Notes: generated by a model from the sequence alone, not told the origin. 64,000 nt of DNA from Trueperella sp. (GCA_030532125.1 JAUNLU010000001.1:175860-239859); one strand, 5' to 3'; shown: positions 8,030 through 16,519, counted from the stretch's first letter. Made by a program: numbers and translations.

Positions 8030-10297
8030 ATGGCACGCGAACCTCAACTCAAAGAGTTGGTAGACAGTTTTAATGAGTGGTCAGCTCAACCGGCTGGGGA
8101 GTGGTACGGCCAAGAGGCTGCCATGACTAACAATCTCCACCCCTATTACTCGCTGTTCTCGCCGATTAAAGTCAATCGGCTGACTATTAAGAACCGCATC
8201 GTCATGGCGCCAATGGGCAATATCAATATGGCCGAGGAAACTGGCCGGCCGGCACCAATGATGCTGGAGTACTTTTTTGAGCGCGCCAAAGGCGGCGCCG
8301 GGCTACTAACCACTGGGCTGGTGCCGATTAGCCATGGGCTAGATGCCACCGTCACCGAACTGGGCGAACTATCTTATTTCCCCCGGTTGGATCGCACCCG
8401 TACCGTATTGAGTGGCTGGCGGGATCTGGCACAGGGCGTGCACGCCTACGGGTCGCGAATTTTCGTCCAACTCACCGCTGGTCTAGGGCGAGTTGGTAAC
8501 CCTGAGTGTTTGGTACACCAAAAGAAATTCCCGCAGTCGGCGTCGTTAAATCCGAATTACTACATTCCAGATATTCCGTCGCTGCGGATGTCTGACCGCA
8601 AACTGGGCAAGATAATAAAAAACGCCGGGCAGGATGCCGCTACTGCCAAAGCCATGGGGATCGACGGCGTCTACCTGCACGGCCACGAAGGCTACCTAAT
8701 TGACCAGATGACCAACCCGGCATTTAACCGCCGCAAACTGGGCAAATATGCTGATTGGCAGCGGTTCGGCTTGGATATGGTGCGGGAAATTCGCGAGCGC
8801 ACCGGCAAGCACTACCCGATTATGTATCGCATTGACCTGTCGCTAGCACTAGAGGAAAGCTACTCGGATGAGATCCTCGACTCCACCTATCTGCGTAAAT
8901 TCCGCGGCGGGCGCACTATCGCGCAAACTCTGGAGTACATCGAGAATCTGATTGCGGCGGGCGTGGACCTGATTGACGTGGATCTGGGTTGCTACGACAA
9001 CTGGTGGCTGCCCCACCCACCAGGAACTATGCCGGCTGGCTGTTTCGTGGACATTGCTCAGATCACTAAAGAGCATCTGAAACGGAAGGGCATTAAAGGA
9101 AACTCGGGGGCAGAGGTTCCGATCGTAGCGGTAGGTAAGCTCGGATACCCGGACCTGGCAGAGCGCGCACTGCGCGAAGAAAAGTGCGACATGGTCATGC
9201 TCGGGCGGCCACTGCTGGCTGATCCCGAGTGGCCAAAGAAGGCGTACGCCGGCAACACCCTGGACATTCTGCCGTGTATTGGCTGCCAAGAAGCCTGCGT
9301 CAATGAGTTTGTGGAGGGCGGGCACCCGCAGTGCGCCGTCAACCCGCGCACTTCATTTGAATACCAGTTCCCGAAGAAACCGGCGGCAGCGGAGCAGCCG
9401 AAGAAAATCGCAGTGGTGGGCGCAGGCCCGGCTGGGATTATGTGCGCTCACGTTGCACTACAGCGCGGCCACCAGGTCACTTTGTTTGAAAAGACTGGGC
9501 AAGTTGGCGGGCGGCTCAACGCTGGTTCAGTGGCGCGCGTTAAGTTCGACGTCGGCAACTATCTCAAGTACCTGAACCGTACGGTGGAAAAGGATATTGC
9601 CGCCGGTCTGGAGTTCCGCCCCAATACGGCGGTGACTACAGCAGATCTAGCTGGGTTCGATACCGCAGTTATCGCGGTGGGCACTGATGACTCGGTACCA
9701 CCGATTCCGCAAGCGGATGACGCTAACTGTGTGCATGCAGTTGAGCTATTCAAGAACCCGCAGCTGATTGGAGATGCCAAGCGAGTTGTGGTGTTGGGTG
9801 GCGGCGTAGTAGGCACCGAGGTGGCGCAGTGGCTGTCCTACGAACATGGCGTCCCAGAAATCACGGTGGTAGAGATGATGAACCACTTCATGAAGGGGGC
9901 ATGTACCGCTAACCGCGGGCATTTGATCCATTCACTGCGCGCCAACGGGGTGCAGCTGCTGAATGCCGCTGCGGCGAAAGAAATTACTGCGGACGGCGTG
10001 AACATTTCCCGCAATACCCACAAGAATGTGCCGGATCCTTACAACGTGTGGTCACCAGTGTTGCCAGACAACGTCAAGAACCCGCTGGAGAAGAAGGTCG
10101 GGGACGAGTACGTTTCCGAGTTCTTGCCGGCCGATCTGGTGGTGTTTGCTACTGGTGGGCGGCCGCAGGATCAGCTCTACTTTGCAGCACTGGATGAAAA
10201 AGTAGTGCCGGAAGTGCATAACATCGGCGACTCCTTTGCCGGTGGGCGCATCTGGGAAGCGGTTAAAGCTGGCTATCGGCTAGGCCTGGTGCTCTAG
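8030..10297 (+). CDS. Old-yellow-enzyme/2,4-dienoyl-CoA-reductase-like Fe-S flavoprotein
   Basis: Large NADH:flavin oxidoreductase of 755 residues. An N-terminal extension of about 35 residues precedes the FMN TIM barrel (SLFSPIKVNRLTIKNRIVMAPMG; catalytic region YLHGHEGYLIDQMTNPAFNRR). A 4Fe-4S cluster motif follows (CIGCQEACVNEF, then GHPQCAVNPR, i.e. C-x2-C-x3-C-x11-C). The C-terminal half has a FAD fold (VVGAGPAGIMCAHVAL) and an NAD fold (VVVLGGGVVGTEVAQWLS). Relatives reduce activated C=C bonds: dienoyl-CoA, enoates, bile-acid and steroid enones. The substrate is not determined by sequence. The start has a strong ribosome site (aaaggagcattc), and a second in-frame ATG lies at 8123. A strong terminator follows, and an iron box precedes it. 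Confidence 0.88.
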   Translation: MAREPQLKELVDSFNEWSAQPAGEWYGQEAAMTNNLHPYYSLFSPIKVNRLTIKNRIVMAPMGNINMAEETGRPAPMMLEYFFERAKGGAGLLTTGLVPISHGLDATVTELGELSYFPRLDRTRTVLSGWRDLAQGVHAYGSRIFVQLTAGLGRVGNPECLVHQKKFPQSASLNPNYYIPDIPSLRMSDRKLGKIIKNAGQDAATAKAMGIDGVYLHGHEGYLIDQMTNPAFNRRKLGKYADWQRFGLDMVREIRERTGKHYPIMYRIDLSLALEESYSDEILDSTYLRKFRGGRTIAQTLEYIENLIAAGVDLIDVDLGCYDNWWLPHPPGTMPAGCFVDIAQITKEHLKRKGIKGNSGAEVPIVAVGKLGYPDLAERALREEKCDMVMLGRPLLADPEWPKKAYAGNTLDILPCIGCQEACVNEFVEGGHPQCAVNPRTSFEYQFPKKPAAAEQPKKIAVVGAGPAGIMCAHVALQRGHQVTLFEKTGQVGGRLNAGSVARVKFDVGNYLKYLNRTVEKDIAAGLEFRPNTAVTTADLAGFDTAVIAVGTDDSVPPIPQADDANCVHAVELFKNPQLIGDAKRVVVLGGGVVGTEVAQWLSYEHGVPEITVVEMMNHFMKGACTANRGHLIHSLRANGVQLLNAAAAKEITADGVNISRNTHKNVPDPYNVWSPVLPDNVKNPLEKKVGDEYVSEFLPADLVVFATGGRPQDQLYFAALDEKVVPEVHNIGDSFAGGRIWEAVKAGYRLGLVL

Positions 10298-10337
10298 TGG
10301 CTGGCCAGCTACCGATGCAATAGCGCTGCACTATTTG

Positions 10338-10380
10338 AAATATGGCGGGAGTGCCCGGTGGGTGCTCCCGCCATATTTTT
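10338..10380 (+). terminator. Rho-independent terminator after the flavoprotein gene
   Basis: The 12-bp stem ATATGGCGGGAG / CTCCCGCCATAT has a 13-base loop and is followed by TTTT. Confidence 0.9.
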
Positions 10381-10407
10381 GGCTGAATTAGCTGAAGAGT
10401 TTTCTGG

Positions 10408-10848
10408 CTAGTCCCAAGATTTGGGGAGCTCCGTGATGTCAGCTGCAGCTGGGAGGCACTTCGCCTGGCCAGTAAATTGCAGGTCGCAGTATTGTGGAGT
10501 TTGTTCTTCGCCATAGATAAAAACTCGCACACGATCCTCGAACCAAATTGGGGACCAATTTGCCGCATCTAGGCTCTTGCCGTCATTGTTGATAGTTAGG
10601 TCTTGCTTTGCACGTTCAACGCCGTCGTCTTCCAATACCAGGCGCACAGTCGAGGGGCCGAAAAGTATCGCAGACCCCACTTCGTAGAAGATTACGGTTT
10701 GGGAATTATCTGGAGAGTTGTCCCGGGCAATTTCTGAGAGATGATATTCCAGGTAAAACTGAAAACTGATTAGGAATACTACGAATAGGGTCAGTAGTGC
10801 CGCAATGATAGCGAGCACAACTAGTAGCGCTTTCCTCAGCTGGGCCAT
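10408..10848 (-). CDS. Single-pass membrane-anchored protein of unknown function
   Basis: I do not recognise this family. The protein has about 146 residues. A cytoplasmic basic start (AQLRK) and one long hydrophobic helix (residues 8-33, LLVVLAIIAALL then VVFLISFQF) are followed by an extracytoplasmic domain. That domain has a mixed beta-like character (VIFYEVGSAILFGPSTVRLVL) and two cysteines (YCDLQF and AKCLPAA) that could form a disulfide. GGAGG lies directly at an upstream ATG (10854) but is ideally spaced for the ATG at 10848, which I prefer. It is monocistronic and convergent with the flavoprotein gene. Codon use resembles the neighbours. Confidence 0.7.
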   Translation of the reverse strand: MAQLRKALLVVLAIIAALLTLFVVFLISFQFYLEYHLSEIARDNSPDNSQTVIFYEVGSAILFGPSTVRLVLEDDGVERAKQDLTINNDGKSLDAANWSPIWFEDRVRVFIYGEEQTPQYCDLQFTGQAKCLPAAADITELPKSWD

Positions 10849-10998
10849 ACTCATCCTCCGGCTGATTATTTATTCCTACGCACAGTTTATCGATTGAACA
10901 GCGCGGAAAGCCGGCAGATATGGCATTAGCTGGCGGAGGCTGGAACTGTATTCAACTACCTCCACCCAATCTGAAAATGACGTGACTCACCCCCCACC

Positions 10999-11036
10999 GC
11001 ACTGTCTTGACACCTGTCTGTACAGTGCAGTAAAGT
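10999..11036 (+). promoter_or_regulatory. Promoter and probable NiaR operator of nadC
   Basis: The -35 hexamer is TTGACA at 11007-11012. A weaker -10 TAAAGT at 11031-11036 lies 18 bases downstream. A perfect 7-bp inverted repeat, GCACTGT (10999-11005) and ACAGTGC (11022-11028), brackets the -35. The half-site ACACCTGTC inside it resembles known NiaR operators of Firmicutes, as remembered. The niaR-like gene is in the same operon, so autoregulation is likely. Confidence 0.55.
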
Positions 11037-11126
11037 CCGTAACGGCGTCAGCGGAAATGCGCTGTCACCCTCAACACCAGCTAAATTGAGCGGAATCTCC
11101 GCCACCTGCTAGGCAAAGGAGCCAGC

Positions 11127-11975
11127 ATGCTAATCGACCCCACCACCCTGAAACTGGATATGGAACCCCGTGTGCTGGCTGCACTGCGCGAGGACATCAA
11201 CGGGGGCGACGTCTCCACCAATGCAGTACTACCGGAGCCTAAACCTGGCACCGCCAAACTTTTCGCAAAACAAGCCGGCATCATTGCCGGGCTGCAAGTA
11301 TTCACGCTAACTTTCCAGCTTCTCGATCCCAGCATTGAGGTTGCCACCCAAGTTAGTGACGGGGATCGAGTTGCCGACGGCGATCTGCTGGCCACTGTCA
11401 CCGGCGACTTGCGCGCCATCCTTTCTGCAGAGCGCACGGCTCTGAATTACCTGCAGCGCATGAGTGGAGTTGCCACCCTGACTCGGCAGCTGGTAGATAT
11501 GCTGGCCGACACCGGAATCACACTAGTAGACACCCGGAAAACTACCCCGAACCAGCGCGTTTTCGATAAATACGCCGTCCGGGTAGGTGGTGCCACTAAT
11601 CACCGCTACAACCTGTCTGACGGCGTACTCCTGAAAGACAACCACATCGCTGCTGCTGGCGGCGTTGCCCCTGCAATTGCTGCTGCCCGCGCCTATGCCC
11701 CCTTCGTGCGCAAAATCGAAGTAGAAACCGAGCAACTAGACCAGGTGCAACAGGCAGTAGACGCCGGCGCGGACATAATCATGCTGGACAATATGGATGT
11801 CCCCACTATGGCGAAAGCTATCGAAATCATCGGCGGGCGCGCGGCGATTGAGATTTCTGGAAATGTCACTGCGGAACGAGTTGCCGAACTGCGCGGGCTG
11901 GACGTGGACTACATTTCTAGCGGAGCGCTGACTCACTCCGCCGGGATACTAGATCTTAGCTTGAAGATTAAATAG
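11127..11975 (+). CDS. nadC: Nicotinate-nucleotide pyrophosphorylase (quinolinate phosphoribosyltransferase)
   Basis: NadC makes nicotinate mononucleotide from quinolinate and PRPP. It has 282 residues with the expected blocks: LREDINGGDVSTNAVLPE, LNYLQRMSGVATLTRQ and DTRKTTPNQRVFDKYAVRVGG. These are followed by NHRYNLSDGVLLKDNH, KIEVETE, IIMLDNMD and AAIEISGNV. The active-site Lys and Arg residues are all present. It is the first gene of an operon with niaR and a carrier. nadA and nadB, which normally flank nadC in de novo pathways, are not adjacent and not elsewhere in this window. Regulation by niacin through the upstream inverted repeat is likely. Confidence 0.96.
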   Translation: MLIDPTTLKLDMEPRVLAALREDINGGDVSTNAVLPEPKPGTAKLFAKQAGIIAGLQVFTLTFQLLDPSIEVATQVSDGDRVADGDLLATVTGDLRAILSAERTALNYLQRMSGVATLTRQLVDMLADTGITLVDTRKTTPNQRVFDKYAVRVGGATNHRYNLSDGVLLKDNHIAAAGGVAPAIAAARAYAPFVRKIEVETEQLDQVQQAVDAGADIIMLDNMDVPTMAKAIEIIGGRAAIEISGNVTAERVAELRGLDVDYISSGALTHSAGILDLSLKIK

Positions 11976-11991
11976 TAGAGCGAGATTCCCC

Positions 11992-12615
11992 ATGTCCACT
12001 CCCTCCGGTGAAGAACGCCAGGCCGTAATTCTGGAAACTCTCGAAAATGCCAGCACCCCGATAGCGGCTAGCAGATTTGCGGAGCAATTCGGCGTCTCTC
12101 GGCAAGTTATTGTGCAGGATATTGCCTTATTGCGTGCCAGTGGTCACCAGATTCTATCTACCAACCGGGGCTATTTGATTGAGCACCAACCTAACTCGGC
12201 GGCGGCGGTGCGAGTCTTCAAATGCCGACATACCGCAGCACAGATGCGTGCCGAACTACAGGCGATGGTAGACAACGGAGCCACCGTGGCCAATGTATTT
12301 ATTTCCCACCGCGCCTATGGCACTGTGCAGGCAAAACTGAATCTGCATAGCCGAGCCGATGTGGACTCATTCCTGGAAAAAATGGCATCTGGTGCTTCCC
12401 AACCGCTCATGGTAGCGACTGACGGCTACCACTATCACACGGTGCTCGCCGACTCGGAAGAAATTCTCGACGCGGTAGAACACGATTTGGGTCAACTCGG
12501 ATTTTTGGCACCGCTGCGAGAATACGAACTGGAAGATATTCGCGGCATTGGTCAACCAGCCACCCCCGCTGACCTTGACAAAACCAATCCCCACAACGTG
12601 AGAAACGGAAATTAA
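11992..12615 (+). CDS. niaR: NiaR-type niacin-responsive repressor (HTH plus 3H domain)
   Basis: Transcriptional repressor of 207 residues. The N-terminal winged helix (PIAASRFAEQFGVSRQVIVQDIALLRASG) is followed by the 3H domain. That domain is named for conserved histidines seen here in FKCRHTAAQMRAEL, NVFISHRAYG, LNLHSRADVD and DGYHYHTVLAD. In Firmicutes and Thermotoga, NiaR binds nicotinic acid and represses niacin uptake and NAD genes. It starts 16 bases after nadC and its stop abuts the start of the carrier gene at 12616. All three genes are therefore almost certainly one transcript. Metal and nicotinate binding are inferred from family knowledge. Confidence 0.88.
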   Translation: MSTPSGEERQAVILETLENASTPIAASRFAEQFGVSRQVIVQDIALLRASGHQILSTNRGYLIEHQPNSAAAVRVFKCRHTAAQMRAELQAMVDNGATVANVFISHRAYGTVQAKLNLHSRADVDSFLEKMASGASQPLMVATDGYHYHTVLADSEEILDAVEHDLGQLGFLAPLREYELEDIRGIGQPATPADLDKTNPHNVRNGN

Positions 12616-13968
12616 ATGAACGGAATACAACTCCTGGTAGCTGTAGCCATCGCCGTCGCTATTGGCCTGGGCTACAAGCTGCGGATAAACGTGGGGCTGG
12701 TAGCTATCGTTTTCGCCTACCTAATTGGTTGCTTCGTGATGGGGTTGTCGCCGAGCGAAGTGATTGACGGCTGGCCCACCTCGCTATTCTTTGTGATTTT
12801 CTCAGTCGGATTGTTCTACAACTTCGCCGCAGTGAACGGCACCATGGATCGCCTCGCCGAATGGATGCTATACCAATTCCGCAATTTCCCCAGCGCGCTC
12901 TACCTGGCTCTTTATCTAATCGCCACCGTGCTAGCGGGCACTGGCGCCGGCTACTTCACCACTATGGCGGTATTTGCCCCGGTTGCGGTGAAAGTCAGCC
13001 AGAAGATGAACAAACACATGCTGATTGCTGCCCAAGCGGTGAACTGGGGAGCGTGTGCGGGCGCCAATATCATGACTTCGGGCGACGGCGTCGTCTTCCA
13101 ACGGCTAATGATTGACGCCGGATACCAGGAAGAAGCCTTCCGGATGGGGATTCCGATCTTCCTATTCACTTTCATTTACCCGCTGCTGGCGTTGATTGCG
13201 CTGTGGGCATGGGAGAAACTGCGCGGGCCGGTGCGGATGGCAGCTATCGCAGGTGACGATAACGACGGAGCTGCTCCGGTTGCGCAAACACTCACCATCG
13301 AACGCCCAGAAAAGTTCACCCCTAAGCAGCGCATCACCTTAGCGCTAATTGTGCTCACGTTCTTGCTGGTGCTGGTGGTGCCCCTGCTGAATCTGGCCTT
13401 GCCGGAAGTCAGCGCGATTGCGGAGATCAACGGCAATATCAATATCGCCCTTATTTGTATTGTGATGTCGGTGGTGGCGCTGCTACTGCGGCTGGGCGAT
13501 CAAAAAGAAGTAATTATGCGGGTGCCATGGAATACCATCATCATGATCAGCGGCATGGGCATGCTGATGAATGTGGCAATCGAGGCCGGGCTAGTAGGCA
13601 CCGTTTCGGGCTTCATGAATGCGGCAATCCCTACTTTCTGGCTACCGCTGGCATTCTGCTTCACCGCTGGGGTGATGAGCTTCTTCAGCTCCACCCTATC
13701 GGTAGTGTGCCCGACGCTGTTCCCCGTGGTAGGCGCGTTGGCGGCAGTTAATCCGGCCCTCAGCCCCACGCTCGGCTTTACCGCAGTGGCGGCTGGCTCC
13801 CTATCTACCAATATTTCCCCGTTCTCCAGCGGCGGTTCTCTGATCCAGATGAGTTTCCCAGCCGAGCGGCGCGAGGAAATGTTCAATAAGCAGATTTTCC
13901 GGGGCATGCCGATAACTTTCGGGCTGGCACTGGTGAGTATTTTCGTGGTTAGCATATTTGTTTACTAG
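12616..13968 (+). CDS. MatC/ArsB-type carrier, candidate quinolinate or niacin transporter
   Basis: Integral membrane protein of 450 residues with about 11-12 hydrophobic helices. The order resembles the dicarboxylate carrier MatC and ion-transporter superfamily members: LLVAVAIAVAIGLGYKLRIN, then GTGAGYFTTMAVFAPVAVKV and ACAGANIMTSGDG in the first half. The second half contains GVMSFFSSTLSVVCPTLFPV and STNISPFSSGGSLIQM. The two SG/GG-rich re-entrant-like loops are typical of the fold. Its ATG directly follows the niaR stop codon (TAAATG). Quinolinate is itself a dicarboxylate, so import of quinolinate for NadC is an attractive inference. Nicotinate or C4-dicarboxylates are alternatives. Confidence 0.8.
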   Translation: MNGIQLLVAVAIAVAIGLGYKLRINVGLVAIVFAYLIGCFVMGLSPSEVIDGWPTSLFFVIFSVGLFYNFAAVNGTMDRLAEWMLYQFRNFPSALYLALYLIATVLAGTGAGYFTTMAVFAPVAVKVSQKMNKHMLIAAQAVNWGACAGANIMTSGDGVVFQRLMIDAGYQEEAFRMGIPIFLFTFIYPLLALIALWAWEKLRGPVRMAAIAGDDNDGAAPVAQTLTIERPEKFTPKQRITLALIVLTFLLVLVVPLLNLALPEVSAIAEINGNINIALICIVMSVVALLLRLGDQKEVIMRVPWNTIIMISGMGMLMNVAIEAGLVGTVSGFMNAAIPTFWLPLAFCFTAGVMSFFSSTLSVVCPTLFPVVGALAAVNPALSPTLGFTAVAAGSLSTNISPFSSGGSLIQMSFPAERREEMFNKQIFRGMPITFGLALVSIFVVSIFVY

Positions 13969-14057
13969 GCAGCCTGCTCCTGGAGATATCTCTTCCGTTG
14001 GTATAGTAATCTTCTTATCGAAAGCTCACTATTAATAATCACCACTGAGGGGTAACT

Positions 14058-14456
14058 ATGCTCAAGGGTTTCAAGGAATTTATCTCTCGCGGCAGCGCAA
14101 TTGATCTTGCAGTAGGCATGATTATTGGCGCAGCCTTCACGGCAGTGGTAACTGCACTGGTGGATGGAGTAATCAATCCACTGATCGGCGGCATTTTTGG
14201 GCAGCCGAATTTCGATGACGTGCTGGCATTCCATATCGGTGATGCCACAGTTATGCCGGGAACAGTGCTGACTGCGCTGATTAACTTCCTGCTGGTAGCA
14301 GTTGCGCTCTACTTCTTCATAATTGTGCCGATGAACAAGTTGGCTGATATGCGGAAGAAACCAGCTGAGGATGAAACTTCTCCGGAGTTGTCGGATGAAG
14401 CCGCACTGCTGGTCGAAATTCGTGATCTGCTAAAGACCAACAGCGATCAGGCTTAA
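14058..14456 (+). CDS. mscL: Large-conductance mechanosensitive channel
   Basis: MscL forms a homopentameric pore that opens under membrane tension and releases osmolytes. Its 132 residues carry the amphipathic N-terminal helix LKGFKEFISRGSAIDLAVGM and TM1 with IIGAAFTAVVTALVDGVINP. A periplasmic loop, TM2 (VLTALINFLLVAVALYFFII) and the cytoplasmic helix ending LLVEIRDLLKT complete it. It is preceded by gaggggtaact and converges with the CDF-like gene, from which it is separated by only six bases. Confidence 0.96.
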   Translation: MLKGFKEFISRGSAIDLAVGMIIGAAFTAVVTALVDGVINPLIGGIFGQPNFDDVLAFHIGDATVMPGTVLTALINFLLVAVALYFFIIVPMNKLADMRKKPAEDETSPELSDEAALLVEIRDLLKTNSDQA

Positions 14457-14462
14457 GCTGCG

Positions 14463-15077
14463 CTAATCGTCGTCGTCTTCCAGTTCTAGCTGGGGATCCT
14501 CGGCGCGAGCTTGCTCAAACACTTCCCGCGCTGCCGATAGGTTGATGGTGCCGATTATCAATCCAACCGCGATATCTGGCCAGGCACTAGCCCAGAAGAG
14601 GGTAACCACGCCGGCAGCGAGGATGAGGATATTTGCTAAGACGTCGTTGCGGGCGGCGAGCCATGCCCCGCGGACTAGCGCGGTTTGGGCGTGACGCAGC
14701 CGCAGTAATAGCAGAGCACACACCAGATTTATGGTCATTGCTATTACCGCAGTGACGGATAGCGTGATCGGCTCGGGCGGTTGCCCGCTGATTATCTTCC
14801 AGATTGCGGTGCCAAATGCAGCTAGTGCTGGAATTAAAATCAAGCCAGCCAGGCCGAAACTGGCTTTGCGGCGGCTCGCCACCGACCAGCCCAAAGCAGT
14901 AAGCACTAATAGGTTGATGAGGAAGTCCTCCAGGAAGTCGGCAGCGTCAGCAAAGAGCGCAGCCGACCCAATAGTGGCAGCAACTACCAGTTCAATCAGG
15001 AAACCGAGGAAATTCAGCGCCGCCACCCAGGCCACAATGCGGCGGGCTGGCGAGTCCAGAGTCTTTGCACTAATCAC
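14463..15077 (-). CDS. Truncated CDF-like (cation diffusion facilitator) membrane protein
   Basis: Protein of 204 residues with six predicted membrane segments and no C-terminal cytoplasmic metal-sensing domain, ending in an acidic LELEDDDD tail. The TM2 motif reads LFADAADFLEDFL. The usual CDF pattern is D-x2-H-x3-D, so the first site here is D-x2-D-x3-D. The TM5 motif reads AARNDVLANI, in which the usual His four residues before the Asp is Ala. This short branch is often annotated simply as a cation transporter. The changed site suggests altered metal choice or a non-transport role; the substrate is unknown. Confidence 0.72.
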   Translation of the reverse strand: MISAKTLDSPARRIVAWVAALNFLGFLIELVVAATIGSAALFADAADFLEDFLINLLVLTALGWSVASRRKASFGLAGLILIPALAAFGTAIWKIISGQPPEPITLSVTAVIAMTINLVCALLLLRLRHAQTALVRGAWLAARNDVLANILILAAGVVTLFWASAWPDIAVGLIIGTINLSAAREVFEQARAEDPQLELEDDDD

Positions 15078-15210
15078 CAGAACAGGCTAGCAGGTCAGGT
15101 ACTACCTGACTTATATGATTAACGCTGGGCCGGCAGCTATTGACTGCTAACGGGTTACGTGCTTGCTACCACAGCTATAATGAGACTTCCTGAGTCCGAA
15201 AGATGCTTCT

Positions 15211-15450
15211 ATGCTTGATTTTCTAGACAATCCCGTTGTTTCTGTATTGATCTCTCTAGCAATCACCTGTGGATCACTTTTCATGGTTTATTTGGAATTG
15301 CCTCCGCAGGTCAACAAAAAGACCGGCAGGACTCGATCCCTAGGGGAACGGCTATCTGAGCTCAGCAGAGATGGCAAGGTGTTTCTGTTCATCTTCGCAG
15401 TATCAACGGTAGGCTTAATCGCCGCCATCGTCGATGTTTTCATCACCTAG
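15211..15450 (+). CDS. Small two-helix membrane protein, unknown
   Basis: Predicted protein of 79 residues. One hydrophobic segment lies near residues 9-27 (VVSVLISLAITCGSLFMVYL). A basic, polar loop follows (QVNKKTGRTRSLGERLSELSRDGK). A second helix spans about 58-78 (FLFIFAVSTVGLIAAIVDVF). I do not recognise a family. The ATG at 15211 has only a modest ribosome site (cgaaagatg). It stands between the CDF-like gene and the GIY-YIG gene and could belong to either the core or the accessory patch. Confidence 0.5.
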   Translation: MLDFLDNPVVSVLISLAITCGSLFMVYLELPPQVNKKTGRTRSLGERLSELSRDGKVFLFIFAVSTVGLIAAIVDVFIT

Positions 15451-15489
15451 TATTTGCGGCTTTATCAGGCTATCTGGGGAAGAAGCAGC

Positions 15490-16413
15490 CTATGCGGTAT
15501 AGGAGTTGTTAGCTTCTTCCCATGCCCCGTAAGTTTGCCCAGCGTCATTAACCCAACGCGTTCTACCGCTTGCAGAAGTGCCCAATACTACTGCAGCAGC
15601 AGCAGAAGGAGAGCTAAACGGAATATCACGGGTAAGAACACCGTGACCGTTTTCCATGCGAATGGAACCGTCGTCTACTAATTTCTGATGCTTGCTGGCT
15701 AAAGCTGCATATGCAGAGGCCGTCGATTTCGCCCCGGCTTTATCCACAGTCCAGCTAGCCACCACGATCGATCCTTTTAGTACAAAGAATTCCCCATCGA
15801 GTAGCTGCATAGCAGCATCAATTCCATCTTTTCGTCTACGCAAATGGAAAATTGGGGAAGCAGAAATCACAGTGCTTTCTAGCTGTGGCTCGGGCATGTT
15901 TTCTGGGGCCCGCAAAATATTGATGCCCAGGATAGGCAAAATAAGCTTCGCGTTTTCCAGGAAGGACTCTGCAGCTGCTTGCTGCGCTTCAGAAAGCTTT
16001 CTAGGGCGCGGAATTTGCTTATTATCCGGCATAGAGCACCGCTGAGCTTTCTGGGCGATTTCAACTAAACGCGATTCTAAATATCCCCAATGCCCTTCGT
16101 TAAAAGAACGCTGCAAGCTAGCAATAATGACGACTTTCTCCCATTGGGGTTTCTTCCGGTCGTGATCACGCAGCCGCTCCGCGAAGTTCTCCGTCTTCCC
16201 GATATAGCACCACGTATTTTCTATGGATTCAGCGTCATTACCTAAAAGCAGATACACGCCATTGCTTTGGGCTTCCTCGCGTTTGCAAAGCTGAGACAAC
16301 TGGTCACGGCGCGCAGATACCAGGATGCCCGTCCAGTCTGCGATACCCGCGGTGACCATGCCGCCTGGTGTTCCGTCAGCAAGAAACAGCTCTATTGCTT
16401 TGCCACGCGCCAC
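15490..16413 (-). CDS. GIY-YIG nuclease-domain protein with DUF4357 tail
   Basis: Protein of 307 residues. Residues about 50-110 hold a GIY-YIG fold: NGVYLLLGNDA (GIY position) and WCYIGKTENFAERLRDH (YIG position plus the conserved Arg). The Glu-containing helix is YLESRLVEIAQ. The C-terminus (DIPFSSPSAAAAVVLG, then GRTRWVNDAGQTYGAWE) matches DUF4357, a module often attached to GIY-YIG nucleases in accessory regions. The start is a GTG at 16413. Biological roles of this architecture are unclear; phage, plasmid or restriction contexts are common. It lies at the edge of a suspected integrated segment. Confidence 0.83.
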   Translation of the reverse strand: MARGKAIELFLADGTPGGMVTAGIADWTGILVSARRDQLSQLCKREEAQSNGVYLLLGNDAESIENTWCYIGKTENFAERLRDHDRKKPQWEKVVIIASLQRSFNEGHWGYLESRLVEIAQKAQRCSMPDNKQIPRPRKLSEAQQAAAESFLENAKLILPILGINILRAPENMPEPQLESTVISASPIFHLRRRKDGIDAAMQLLDGEFFVLKGSIVVASWTVDKAGAKSTASAYAALASKHQKLVDDGSIRMENGHGVLTRDIPFSSPSAAAAVVLGTSASGRTRWVNDAGQTYGAWEEANNSYTA

Positions 16414-16519
16414 CGCAACCGCCCCTTATCTATTCCCTTTATTACTACCACTTTCCAGAATATCTGCCACAAACCCGCTCGTCACGAGGACGGGACACCA
16501 AATAGAAAGGAAAACAATC

